Source of the DNA: Salticus scenicus
Lineage: Eukaryota > Arthropoda > Arachnida > Araneae > Salticidae
DNA: 64,000 nt
NCBI GenBank assembly: GCA_963930645.1
Contig: OZ005652.1
Span: 318,926,244-318,990,243, forward strand
Direction: 5' to 3'
Shown: positions 24,201-34,848 of the stretch, piece by piece
How the letters are laid out: the number at the start of each line of letters is the position of its first letter
Position numbering within the stretch: the stretch's first letter is position 1
The notes under the pieces: generated by a model
Seen by the model: only the letters and a program-made list of their open reading frames with translations
Database searches by the model: none
Told to the model about the DNA's origin: nothing
Program-made: the position numbers and the translations under genes

Positions 24201-24844
24201 AGCAGTAAAAATACAATTCTTTAAAAATCCCAACAAATTGACATGTAACTTTTAATTTAACTTATTCACAGTAAAGTTAGGATGGTAAAGATAAAGAAAT
24301 TGTCCTAAATATGTCATCTATATTAGCAATCATCAACTTTTTTGATTTCGAAAACCACTATATTTGTAATAAAAATTTTTGCAGACCTTTAAATTCATAA
24401 TATAAAATCCAGCAGAACATTAATATCTTTTATTAAGGGATGCAAATACATATGTAAAATAATGATAAGAGAATATCAATTTTATAAATACGAAATAAAC
24501 CCATTTAATATAAAATATTATAAATGTCACAGCTGTCAATTGTTATGATTTTTAAATACCAGTAAAGAAATTTAAAGAAATTTTTATAAGCTTTGTAGCA
24601 ATTTTCTATAATTAAATATAGTTAAAATTTCTATTATATATATATATTCCAGTATCCCATATTCATAAAACTTTGCAGCAACATGCATGCCTATTTTTTA
24701 TATGAAAATTACAAATATTTATTAATGAAAAGAAAGATGTTTAAAATGTAATTAACAGTATTAAAACAATAAAACTAACATGATTATTGCAAAATATTTT
24801 AAGCTTCTTTAAATATTACATAATGTGATGATTGTTTTTGTTTA

Positions 24845-25056
24845 TTATCCTGCTGCTGTGTTCGGGTCCATTCTAACCCAAAATCGACATACATTTGGGG
24901 GAAAAAAAACAGTAGGAACTGTTACATAAATTTAATTGAAAAATAGAAAATAAAAGTATGATTATATATTGAAATTAAAAGCAGGTCTGTTTGGACTGCA
25001 TCTGGTACATCAAAAAAATGAATGTCCATTTGAAATGAGCACAGCAGCAGGGTTAA
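24845..25056. mobile_element. TTAA-type MITE with CCTGCTGCTGTG ends
   Basis: The right end, reversed, reads TTAACCCTGCTGCTGTGCTC. The left reads TTATCCTGCTGCTGTGTTC, one base off TTAA. A short hairpin follows the left terminus (GGGT-ccattcta-ACCC). 212 bp, no coding sequence. Confidence 0.6.
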
Positions 25057-25106
25057 ACATCAGTTCATGAATGGACGACATGCCTCTCTGAGTACATTCG
25101 ACGTCA

Positions 25107-25376
25107 TGCTAAAGCTGCCTTCAAACTCTGGCAACTTGCAAAGCGGCAAATGCAGCTCTATTGATATTTCTTTGATGTGGTATTTGAGTCGTCGCTCACA
25201 AATCTCCTAGTGTGATAATTGCATCTAGACTATGGGTCTTTATTGTAAAAGAGCAATAAAAAGTAATGTCCTTCATTGTAAACATGTGCAAAATTTCAAG
25301 GGTCACTTTCGGACAATGGATAATTTATGACTTTTGAAGCTCTGCATCGTTGCCAGAGTTTGAAGGAACTTTGCGA
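25107..25376. mobile_element. MITE-like inverted repeat
   Basis: CCTTCAAACTCTGGCAAC occurs near 25114 and its perfect 18-base reverse complement near 25350, with further partial matches (GCAGAGCTTC / GCAGCTC). No open frame. Confidence 0.5.
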
Positions 25377-25527
25377 TTTTCTTTCACTTAACTTATAGGA
25401 ATCTTAATTTAACCCACAAACATTGGAATATAGATAATCATAGCACAAGATTTCCCTACAAATATTGAGATCTCCGCCTCGTTCTAGTCGTCCATTTCTA
25501 AATCCACCAATGCTAATGCGAGTAACT

Positions 25528-25976
25528 TTAACGGCCCTCTTTACTTACTGTTGCCGGAAGCCCAAGCCGATGTTATTCTACGGGAAATTTTCTTTACTCA
25601 TTAACTAATATATATTTTTTAATTCTGTCTTCACATTCAGAACTATTCACAACTATTTCACAACTATTTCACAACTATTAAATCAACGGACCTTTTTTAA
25701 AAACGGATTGTTTAAATTTTTAATGTTTTATTTTGAAGCTGTAAAATACAAATTTTCAATATGTGAAATTTTTCATTTTCCAGCTTCAGAATAAAATATT
25801 AAAAATTTAAAAAATCCGTTTTTATAAAAGGTCCGTCAATTTAACAGTTGTGAATTTTCCGAATTTGAAAACAGAATTTAAAAATATGCATTAGTTAATG
25901 AGTTATAAGTAAAGAAAATTTTGCATAGAATAACATTGGCTTGGTCTTCCGGCAACGATAAGTGAAGTGGGCCTAA
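25528..25976. mobile_element. Long palindromic MITE, family P2, copy 1
   Basis: The whole 449-bp element is self-complementary. It runs from TTAACGGCCCTCTTTACTTA to its reversed counterpart ending GGGCCTAA, with GTTGCCGGAAG near each end. A second copy lies at 28630-29067. The TTAA at the left end and CTAA at the right suggest a TTAA target. Confidence 0.75.
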
Positions 25977-26434
25977 GCAGAAAACAGTACCTTGTTTTAA
26001 TCACAAATTCAAATGAAAATGCCTTTTGACACAATATGTTTTAAAAACTGAATAAGACTTCTCGCTGCTTTTTCACTCAGTAAAGAATGTTCATCTTCTA
26101 CAGAGATCCAAAAATGAGATCTCAATATGGACTTGAAATCAGATTTAAGATTGTAGTCAAATTATACATCCACTAATAACTTGATTTTTTTTTCCTGTTA
26201 ATAATTATGAATCCATGATATATGATGTGAAAATAAATTTTATTGTTCCTTTAAGCATGATTTCATTAATAAAAACTGTTGAACGAGTAAAAGTGATTCT
26301 GAAGTTAAAAGTTACATAAACAAACACTGTAATTTCTAATGGCATATAAAAATGGAAAGAAGATTTTCCTGCAAATCACAAAATTTCCACATGGAACACC
26401 AATTGGCGACCTCTGTCCAACAAATGTAAAATTA

Positions 26435-26860
26435 CATGTCTTGACTGACTCACTCACTCACTAATTCATCATTACCATGACAAATCCCAGCACCTGATAC
26501 ATAAAATTGATGAAAATATCCTTTCCATGGCATGACACCTACTACAAAGCAGTTTTATCAAATTCAGCCTATTCCCAAAGGGAAAGGGGGCGGAAAACAA
26601 AACACGATTGCCATAAATTTATCTGCATTTCTCAAAGAAAAATAAAATACAAATAAAATTTTTACTTCTAAAAATAACAAATATCCAAAAATCATTTTCA
26701 GAAATTTGAGGAATTAGCCCCCCGACAAGGAAAAGGGTAAAACATGTTTTTTGTGTACTCCTTCGCATCACAAAGAAAAAATAGATATCCAAACAGATAC
26801 TTAAAAAGTAATTTCGGAAATTTTTAGGAATTCACCCATTTTCACACATATCTTTATAAC
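26435..26860 (+). repeat. Dispersed repeat of the TGACTGACTCACTCAC type
   Basis: It starts with TTGACTGACTCACTCACTCA, then ATTCATCATTACC, then two AGGAATT..CCCC blocks. This layout is seen in non-autonomous repeats of many invertebrates. The class is not assigned. Confidence 0.35.
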
Positions 26861-26908
26861 TCAAAATATATATATATATTTATTTATTTTCATTTACAAT
26901 AGAATATA

Positions 26909-27710
26909 TAGTACCCGCCACTTATTAAAATCTTATTCGTCCTGAACCAAAGTGATTTTATTAAGCGGCTGATTTTTATATCCGTTGAACGTTCCTGCAC
27001 ACAAGCAAAAAGTATTACCTTCCTTAATTTGGAAAGAAATTTCAAAAGGTAACGAGTAATGGAATTAATAAACAATATTAACTAATTTTTGAAAGATAAT
27101 TGATTAATTGTTCTTTCAATATAATGAATACACCTCCCAAGTTCCGATGCACTTTTCTTTGAGGAAAACTATTATTACTTTGCCGAAAGTTCACATTATT
27201 CTTTAAATTTAAAATCCTTACGTTTTAACTTATTGCTTTTTAGTTATTTCAAAATAATTATTAAAAATTTTCTTTTAATAATTAAAATTAAAAAATAAAT
27301 TGCTACTTGCGGGTCAAATGAAATGTGTACCTCTTTATAGCGCTTTGAAGAATACGTTCTTTCAAATTGTTGCTTAGACAAGTGATGGAGCATGTTTAAT
27401 TTGTAATTATGCTGCAAGTAAGAATTTTTTGACAAAGAGAGATAACAGGGATTTCTGTGTTTTCTTTTCCTTTTTTTTTTTTTTTAAAAAAAGAAAAGAA
27501 GAAAAAAAAAAATGCAAATTATGTTTAGCGTGCATAAATGACGTTATTGCTGCTGAAGAGATATTTTTGAGTTTATTAACTGGCGATGCCTGATTTTATT
27601 AAGCGGCGGTTTTAAAATAGTTTGTATTGATTTGATTCCGTTCCTGGAAACTTGATCATATTAAGCGGCTGATTTTATTAACCAGTTAATTTATTAAACG
27701 GCGGTTACTG
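26909..27710. mobile_element. Pogo/Tigger-like element 3
   Basis: The left end TAGTACCCGCCACTTATTAA and the reversed right end CAGTAACCGCCGTTTAATAA are inverted repeats. GATTTTATTAAGCGGC blocks recur near both ends. TA flanks both sides. There is no transposase. Confidence 0.6.
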
Positions 27711-28415
27711 TATATTTAAAAAGGAAAAGGAGACCGTCATACTACTTGGAACATTTTGGCAATTTAGGTATGCAGCGAGACCCATTGATAAGGCTATCTG
27801 AGGGCCAAACCCTTTGAAATTTTCTTCTCTCACACAACTCAAAAATTTAAATTCTGTTCTAAACAGAATTTAATTTTGATTTTTTTTTTTTTTTTAAACT
27901 AAATGTTGCCAGACATATTGCTTTATTCAAAGTAATTTACCAAAATGGTGACAATGCTTTTTTTTTTTTTTTTTTTTTTTTAGAATTATTCTTTTCCTGT
28001 TCCTATCCAAAATTTAAGATAGGACACATGCAAAACAAAAATAAAATCCAGATGGAACTCTTATGCTATTTCTCTTTGATCGAAAACAATACAAATTTTA
28101 GATTACAACAATATTTGCTAAGTTACATTTACTATAGATATTACTTACTTTTCTTTAATCATACTTTAAGATTTTAATCAAATTTCAGCATAGATCTATA
28201 TTAGCATTTCTTCCTTTTTAAATACACTCATAGTAAAATATTACAGAAATAGTATGAAAATCTAAATACATCAAAAAAAGTTAACACCTGTCATTTCTCA
28301 GTAACGCACATGATAGAACTTAGATAAATTCAAAAGGTATTAATGCAAAGAAAAACTTGGTTGCAATGGGAAAAGAATGATTCATTCATTGCCTAGCATT
28401 TGCACATTTTCAGTA

Positions 28416-28633
28416 TTAACCCCGCGCGCTGTCCTCGCTGCGAGGACGCAAAATTTAAGATCCAGCTGCAAAGATTCATCCAGGAATTTTTTTAGCAAAA
28501 ACTTACGTTTATAACATATCAGAAAAGGCTGGTTTTTTTAACTTTAAAATTTCTTTTAGTTTAATTTAGTTCATGAATTCCGGTGGCAGTATAATTTAAA
28601 TGATACGAATTGCCTTGCACCGCAAAGGGTTAA
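28416..28633 (-). mobile_element. TTAA MITE with terminal hairpin, family T1, copy 1
   Basis: Read on the minus strand, it starts TTAACCCTTTGCGGTGCAAG, passes ACTGCCACCGGAATT, and ends with a perfect 7-bp hairpin (GTCCTCG-loop-CGAGGAC, 28431-28447) 15 bases from the terminal TTAA. The copy at 51068-51297 matches it along its length but has a different hairpin stem. Its right TTAA is also the left TTAA of the next element. Confidence 0.75.
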
Positions 28634-29067
28634 CGGCCCTCTTCACTCACCGTCGCCGGAAGCCCGAGCCAATGTTATTCAATGGGGAAATTTTCTTTAC
28701 AAATAACTTATTAACTAATACATATTTTTAAATTCCGTTTTCACATTCCGAAAATTCCCAACTGTTAAATTGACGGATCTTTTTTAAAAATGTAATTTTT
28801 TAATTTTTAACATTTTATTTCGAAATTGCAAAATGAAAAAAATTCACATATTGAAAATTCGTATTTTGCAGCTTCAAAATAAAATATAAAAAATTAAAAA
28901 AATAATATTTTAGAAAAGATGCGTCAATTTAACAGCTGGGAACTTTCAGAATGTGAAAACAGAATTTAAAAATATGTATTAGTTAATAAGTTATTTGTAA
29001 AGAAAAATTTCCCATTGAATAATATTAGTTTCGGCTTCCGGCGGCGGTGAGTGAAGAGGGTCCTTAA
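28630..29067. mobile_element. Long palindromic MITE, family P2, copy 2
   Basis: A 438-bp palindrome bounded by TTAA on both sides (28630-28633 and 29064-29067), with arms ACGGCCCTCTTCACTCACCG and the reverse. It is the same family as 25528-25976. It abuts the preceding MITE at a shared TTAA. Confidence 0.8.
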
Positions 29068-29186
29068 GATATATATTTATACCATCACTGACTGATTCTG
29101 TAATGATGAAAGTTGGCATGAGCATTGCATAAATTTTAAATGCACATATGATTAAGTGTAATCATTGTATGAAGTAAAACTGCAAG

Positions 29187-29262
29187 TGATAACATGGCTG
29201 AATGGTTAAGACATTGGACTGCTAATCAACAGGTCACTGGTTTGAATCCGGTCAGTGACAAT
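29187..29262 (+). ncRNA. tRNA-derived sequence (tRNA-Ser-like), probably SINE head or pseudogene
   Basis: It has a Pol III A box (TGGCTGAATGG) and B box (GGTTTGAATCC), and an anticodon-loop-like CTGCTAA (GCT, serine). The long variable arm of tRNA-Ser is missing, and the outer bases do not form a good acceptor stem, so it is not a working tRNA. The following DNA (29278-29412) is repeated at 29610-29740, which fits a SINE-type body. Confidence 0.5.
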
Positions 29263-29277
29263 TATTATTTAAATAAG

Positions 29278-29740
29278 AATTTGTATGAGATTAGGATATA
29301 TTGTGTGTTCAAGTGAGTGAATAATTTTAATGATATTTTAAAGTGTTTTAGAGAATCCTCTGGTAGTGGTCAAAATAGGAATTTATAATCTATTATGAAT
29401 AAATAATATTTTGTATATTTGGTTTCACTTACTATGTATAACATTTGTGTTTTTTTTTTTTTTTTTTTTGTGGGAATAGCCCAATTATTTAGACAAATAT
29501 AATTTGAATTGCTATAATCATGGTATAAAGTGAAATTATGACGTTTAAGCACTTATGACTTATAGCACTACCTAGCACAGAATTTTTTATTAAATGTGTT
29601 GCAATGAAAATATTTGTATGAGATTAGGATACATTGTGTGTTGAAAAGAATGAATATTTTAATGATATTTTACAGTGTTTCACAGTATCCTTGGTGGTTA
29701 AAATTGAAATTTATAATATATTATGAATAAATAATATGTT
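29278..29740 (+). repeat. Direct repeat of ~130 bp
   Basis: Two copies, 29278-29412 and 29610-29740, both start TTTGTATGAGATTAGGATA and end TTATGAATAAATAATAT. They lie behind the tRNA-like sequence. Confidence 0.75.
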
Positions 29741-30264
29741 ATATATACATGAATAAGCAACATTATTGTATGAAGTGAAATTATGATTTTACTGCTGTTT
29801 AAAGGGCTTACAGTATCCTTTAACAGCAAAAATATGTTGTGAACTGTCATCATATAAAACACTGTTATATTTCAAAGGGAATCTTGGGCATCTTACAACT
29901 AATTAGTGTGTAATGTTTTAATATTTCAATGGATATCCCTAGATCTCGAGAAATACAGATTTTTAAGGAAAATTTCTTTATATTTAAGGAATTTTCATTG
30001 AAAAAAGTAAAATTTCTTAAATCTAGTAAAAAGAGTTGTGTATTTCACTCCCGAATTCTGGTGGAGGATTTCATGTAAGAGCATCAGATTCTTATTAGCA
30101 AAACATTTTTTTTTCTTTTAAATAAAGAATACAATATTGCTAAAATGTTGTCAGTGTTGCAGCATTTTTATATTTGTTGCTATACATGTTGTCTGAAACA
30201 ATTTTTTTTTTATGGATTATATAATTTGAGCTGCTACAAACCTTATTTTTCAATTTTGCTATAT

Positions 30265-30531
30265 CAGGGTGGCTGGCATTTAATGCTTTTGATTTTCCCC
30301 TGACTCTTCCAAGATAATTAAAGGTCAATTTCCCCCAACTTTTCCAGGTTATTTTTTCATGACATTTTATAAATTGATATTTTCTGCCTAGAATTTTCAA
30401 GATGTAATCAAAAGTCCCTGACTTCAAATTCCCTGAATTCAAAATCAAACTTCAAATTTCCAGGCATTTCCCTGACTTTTTTCAGGGTTACAAAATTCCA
30501 TTTCTAGATTTTCCAGGATGCCAGTCACCCT
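30265..30531. mobile_element. MITE-like element (AGGGTGRCTGGCAT ends)
   Basis: The left end CAGGGTGGCTGGCAT and the reversed right end TAGGGTGACTGGCAT form a 15-base inverted repeat. The inside is rich in TTCCCTGA/TTTTCCAGG blocks, like the family at 20711. A related fragment is near 56650-56750. Confidence 0.6.
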
Positions 30532-31144
30532 ACAGATTAGGTTAATTTTATTACAACTTCTCATTTAACCATATATTTTATCAAGGAATAAAGTCTTGCT
30601 TATATCCTTTCAGTTTTGTAATTACATTTTTAACTAGTATGTTGTGGCCACCACATGACTTCTTCTATATTTTCCTATACAAATTCACTCAGTAAAAATA
30701 ATTTATTAAAATTATTATTTAAAAAAATTATCTTTCATGATAATGCAGACGATTTCCATATTAGAGCAGTAGTATAACACTAAATATCCAAAAAAGTAAA
30801 TTTTATAGTCAATATATTTAAAAAAAAAAAAAAAAAAAATGAAAAAAATCGATAACTTTATTTTAAATTATCGCAGATCGATGGTTCAACCATTCGTTTT
30901 AAAGGTATTGGCGAACTCTTTTGAAAGATACCCATCATGAAAATTTACTCCCCTCGAGAGGGGTCCTTCCCCCCCCCCCCCCAGGGGGGATGGCGAGGCT
31001 CCTACACATACAAAAAAAATTTCCCAGTTGACTATCTCTATTATAAATAATTCTTCATAATGATTACTAAAAAATAATTCTCTTTATGCACATTTATACA
31101 AATTTTTGTCCTATACAACCATGTTAAAAATTTAGAAAAAGCGG

Positions 31145-31432
31145 GATGGCAACGCAACCTGTAAGACAATTTTTACCAAAAGTTGATAGGCACTAATTTA
31201 TGCCAAGGTGCAACTACATACCAATTTGTATGAAATTCTGTGCAGTAGTTCCTGAGATACAGTTGCCACAAAATTTTGTCACACACACACAGACTGACAG
31301 ACAGACATTTCCTAAAAATGGTCAAATCGTGTTCTACAGCTCCCAAAACGTGTAAATCCATCAAAAACCCGACGTCAAAAATTTTTTACGAATCCAATAC
31401 TTTCTTCTATTGAATATAGAAGAAAGTAAAAA
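31145..31432 (+). repeat. Dispersed repeat tail (AAAGTAAAAA family), copy 2
   Basis: It carries the CACACACACAGACTGACAGA stretch, then AAACGTGTAAATCCATCAAA, CGACGTCAAAAA, and a hairpin (TTTCTTCTAT / ATAGAAGAAA) just before GTAAAAA. The layout matches the copies at 955 and 58610. Confidence 0.55.
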
Positions 31433-31449
31433 TATTAGTATATTTCAAC

Positions 31450-32400
31450 CATAGAATAATTTTAATGTTGATATTATTAAATATGCAACGATAAATAATA
31501 TTTGATAAGAAAACAGTACTTCTTTTGTAATTATTAATTTAAATTAAAAATACAATTGGACTCTGTTGTAATGTCATTTATAAGACTGAAACGTTTCTGA
31601 CACTATAGCCGAATGATGTACTGACTGAATTTGATTGAAAGCAAGTGAAAGTACAAAATAAAAGCAAAAAAGAATTTAACTTACATTGTTTTAATAAAAT
31701 ATGTTCATTACGTAAAGTGACATTTTTGACACAAAAGTATGAAAATTTTACACATATTACGTCAATGGGGGTCAAATCGTGGGGACTGAAATGTACTAAA
31801 TATCTAAATGGAAGAAGCACGTTGCATGTTTCACGTTGCAGAACTTTATTACAGTATAATCATTAACCTATTTGCATCTATTTTTAGTTTTTTTTTTTTT
31901 TTCCCCATGTGTTTCACGTTCTAAAGTGCGGTGGCTCCCACCCACCCCCGCCGAGTCTTATACTAGGCGAGTCATATTAACACCCGACGATATATTGAAC
32001 GTCCCAACCCACCCGCTCGATGTCTTTTTCTAGCCAGTTTTGTCCTTTTATCCTTTCTGGTGTTAGCCCTTTTTTTTTTTTTTTTTTCCCCACACACCTT
32101 TGTGGGGAGTGACATTGTGAGTTTTTTTTGTTTTCATCCCATGCTTTCTCTATGGATTTTTAGCTTTTTTACCCATGTATTTCACATTCTAAAGTGATAT
32201 AACCGACATAATAATAAAGTATAAGTGTCTTTATTAGAAAACAATTATAAAATAAAAATAACTTTTTATAAAGCATGTTTTTAAATTTTCTGTTGAATCA
32301 TGTAAACTTGACAATTCTATGTATTAATAAAATACACAAGGATAAAAAATATATAAGCAATATTTAAGCATGCGGACTCGGTTCAATGACCTAATAATAA
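31450..32400. other. AT-rich flank of the LTR element, no gene seen
   Basis: It contains T runs and short C-rich pieces (31930-32020). CCATGT.TTTCAC.TTCTAAAGTG occurs twice (31904 and 32173). No exon is seen. Confidence 0.6.
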
Positions 32401-33033
32401 TGTTACGAAATTGTAAATAACTGTGTTTATTTTTGTATAAATTCTTTCAAAGAGGCTTAGTAAGTTGATAAAGTGCTAATTTTGTGCATTTCTAGTCGTT
32501 TTAGCGTTGAAATAGCCTTATTTTCCCTTAAAAACGCATTAAAAAGCCCCAGTAATACAGGTAATGCATTTGGCGCCAAATTTGGCGACTTTTTCCCACC
32601 TTGGCGATTTTTTTGGCGACCTTGGCGAGAAAATCCTTATATGGGATATACCAAATATGGAAGCTGTAAGTTGATTGGTTGACCACTTTCTAGAGTTTTC
32701 TCGAAAAATCTGGGTTCCATGGAACAGCATATAAGGAAGCGCTTCCTCGCCAAGGCAGTTAGTTCAGTTCAGATCTCAGCCAGCTTCGCTAGTGCTTGCA
32801 TTGCTCTTAAGCCTCTTTGAGAGAGACTTGCTTCAAGTGTTATTGGTATACAGTTTGTACTGTGGATTTGCTATTGACAGCTGTTGTTTAAGCTGTGGTT
32901 ACTGCTTGAATTGAAGCTGATAATTGGTTTATTGACCTGTATTTTTATGGAACTTTCTGTGAATAAATTACTGAATTTTTGTACGTTTGGCCTTTCATTC
33001 TCAGACAACTCACGAACCCCCAAGTACGCAACA
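32401..33033 (+). repeat. 5' LTR of the Gypsy element
   Basis: The 633-bp LTR starts TGTTACG and ends GCAACA. A 4-bp duplication ATAA lies at 32397-32400 and again at 36790-36793. It has a TATA-like ATATAAGG (about 32730), an AATAAA at 32962-32967 and a palindromic E2F-type TTTGGCGCCAAA at 32569-32580. It differs from the 3' LTR by about six substitutions, one 19-base indel and one single-base indel. Confidence 0.95.
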
Positions 33034-33037
33034 TTTC

Positions 33038-33055
33038 TGGTGTCAGAAGTGGGAT
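33038..33055 (+). promoter_or_regulatory. Primer binding site
   Basis: TGGTGTCAGAAGTGGGAT lies four bases after the 5' LTR. Its complement ends in CCA and has the ATCCC of a tRNA T-arm, so it fits the 3' end of a host tRNA. The tRNA identity is not assigned. Confidence 0.8.
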
Positions 33056-33081
33056 TTGTCTGTGAATGGTGATAACGAGCT

Positions 33082-34848
33082 ATGGAGCAAGAGATGAAAA
33101 AAATTCTAGAAGGTCTCACTGCTCAGATGAATGAGTTAAGATCTGGATTGATAGAAACTATGGAAGCATCGCAAAGAGAGATGAAAGATAGCCTGAGTCA
33201 CGAGATGAATGAAATGAAAGCCGGACAGAAAGAATTGAAAGACGGCTTGACTGAAGAAATGAAGGAAATGAAAGACACTATGGGTGAAGTTCAGGAAGAA
33301 ATTAAATCTAATCAAGATGAGATGAAGAGAGAGCTTTCAACGGTGAAAGAATCAATCGAAAGTAAATTATCGGATATGGGAAGCAGAATAGATGGAATAG
33401 AAGAGAAAGTTTTGAAAATAGAAGGAAGTTTTGAAGAGAAAGCTATGAAGATAGAAGAAAATGTTATGAAGGTTGAAGAGAAAGCTATCAAGATAGAAGA
33501 AAATGTTATGAAGGTTGAAGAGAGTGTTACGAAAATAGAACGGAGTTTCGAGGAGAAAGTTAAAGAAAACTTTGATCAAGAGCTGAAAGGAAGGTTTTCA
33601 GAGATAGAAGGTAAACTGAAGAGAATAGAAGAAGATCTGGAGAGAAAAGTGGAAGAAAAGTTAGAATCCCTGCCCCAGGAAACTGAAAAGAAAGAGAGAA
33701 GAATCCAGAATCAGGAATTTATTAAGCTTTCCACCTACGACGGCAGTTCCTCCTGGCATGTATACAAGACGCAGTTTTCCATCGTAGCTGAAGCTAACGG
33801 CTGGGACTCTGTTGCAAAGACGGCTCATCTGGTAGGGTCGTTGCGGGGCGACGCCGCAGATATTCTGGAGACCCTTTCGAAGGAACAGCGATATAACTTC
33901 GAAGCTGTAACCAGAGCACTAGAGCTACGTTTTGGAGCGAAATGGTCTAAAGAATATAGTCGACTCCAGCTAAGGTCCCGTCGTCAGAGACCAGGGGAAA
34001 GCTTACAAGAACTGGCATCAAACATCCAGAGGCTTTCACATTTGGCTTTCTCAGAGTGTCATGCTGAAACACGCAATGATCTAGCTCTAGAATATTTCAT
34101 TGATGCTGTCGGAGATCCAGATATTCAAAAAGCCCTCAGACTCTCCGGCGTGAAAGATGTGGAGTCAGCCTTGGTGTATGCCCTAAAGCTCGAGACAGCC
34201 CAACAAGCCTCCTGTAAACATGGCCAGAACAGCACAGCAGACAAAGTGAACGGCTCTCAAGGTGATCTTAAAGAGATTCAGGAAATGATTGCAGAAATTA
34301 ATAGAAGACTACGCATTCTTGAGAGTAAGAAAGAAAGGAAGACTCCAACAACTAAATGCTGGGGCTGCGGAAAAGACGGGCATATCAAACGAATCTGCCC
34401 AGTAAGAACACCTAGAAACGCAACCAAGAATGTCTCTGAAGCATGCCACCCAGGAGGAGCTCTTCGGGAAAATCCAGAAGCCTTCTTGAGGAAGCCTCCA
34501 TCTGAAGATCATAAATACAGCTGTAAAGCCGATGATAGACCCCAAAGAATACAGCCAGTTGCTCGCCAAGTTACCGTCTCAACACCTTCAGAACAAGATC
34601 CCGACCCATGGAGTGACGAAGAAGTTAGAAAAGCCCAGATGGAAGATCCTGACGTAAAGCCTATATTACAACTGAAGGAGACGACCAGCAACAGACCTAC
34701 CTGGCAGGACATTTCCATATTTAGTCCCATTACGAAAAGTTATTGGGCACTTTGGGACTCTCTTCATATCAGAAACGGCGTATTATACAGAAAGTGGGAA
34801 TCTGATGATGGGAAAAGCTTCAGATGGCAGATTTTATTACCAAGATAA
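33082..34848 (+). CDS. Gag with C-terminal piece of Pol (in-frame deletion fusion)
   Basis: 588 codons, starting 49 bases after the LTR. Residues 1-210 are a charged coiled coil with repeated KIEENVMKVEE-type units. Residues about 215-385 are a retrotransposon Gag domain (starting FIKLSTYDGSSSWHVYKTQF). Residues 426-439 are a CCHC zinc knuckle (C-x2-C-x4-H-x4-C). From about residue 510 the sequence switches to the segment that in Gypsy Pol lies after RNase H and before integrase (EEVRKAQMEDPDVKPIL ... RNGVLYRKWE ... LLPR). Everything between, protease to RNase H, is missing without loss of frame. It would package RNA in a Gag shell. The ORF stops at TAA 34846-34848. Confidence 0.85.
   Translation: MEQEMKKILEGLTAQMNELRSGLIETMEASQREMKDSLSHEMNEMKAGQKELKDGLTEEMKEMKDTMGEVQEEIKSNQDEMKRELSTVKESIESKLSDMGSRIDGIEEKVLKIEGSFEEKAMKIEENVMKVEEKAIKIEENVMKVEESVTKIERSFEEKVKENFDQELKGRFSEIEGKLKRIEEDLERKVEEKLESLPQETEKKERRIQNQEFIKLSTYDGSSSWHVYKTQFSIVAEANGWDSVAKTAHLVGSLRGDAADILETLSKEQRYNFEAVTRALELRFGAKWSKEYSRLQLRSRRQRPGESLQELASNIQRLSHLAFSECHAETRNDLALEYFIDAVGDPDIQKALRLSGVKDVESALVYALKLETAQQASCKHGQNSTADKVNGSQGDLKEIQEMIAEINRRLRILESKKERKTPTTKCWGCGKDGHIKRICPVRTPRNATKNVSEACHPGGALRENPEAFLRKPPSEDHKYSCKADDRPQRIQPVARQVTVSTPSEQDPDPWSDEEVRKAQMEDPDVKPILQLKETTSNRPTWQDISIFSPITKSYWALWDSLHIRNGVLYRKWESDDGKSFRWQILLPR

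Noticed and set aside
29187..29262. Functional tRNA-Ser
   Set aside because: The acceptor stem does not pair and the variable arm is missing.
30971..30986. C run next to a G-rich piece as a structured element
   Set aside because: Simple homopolymer; no other support.
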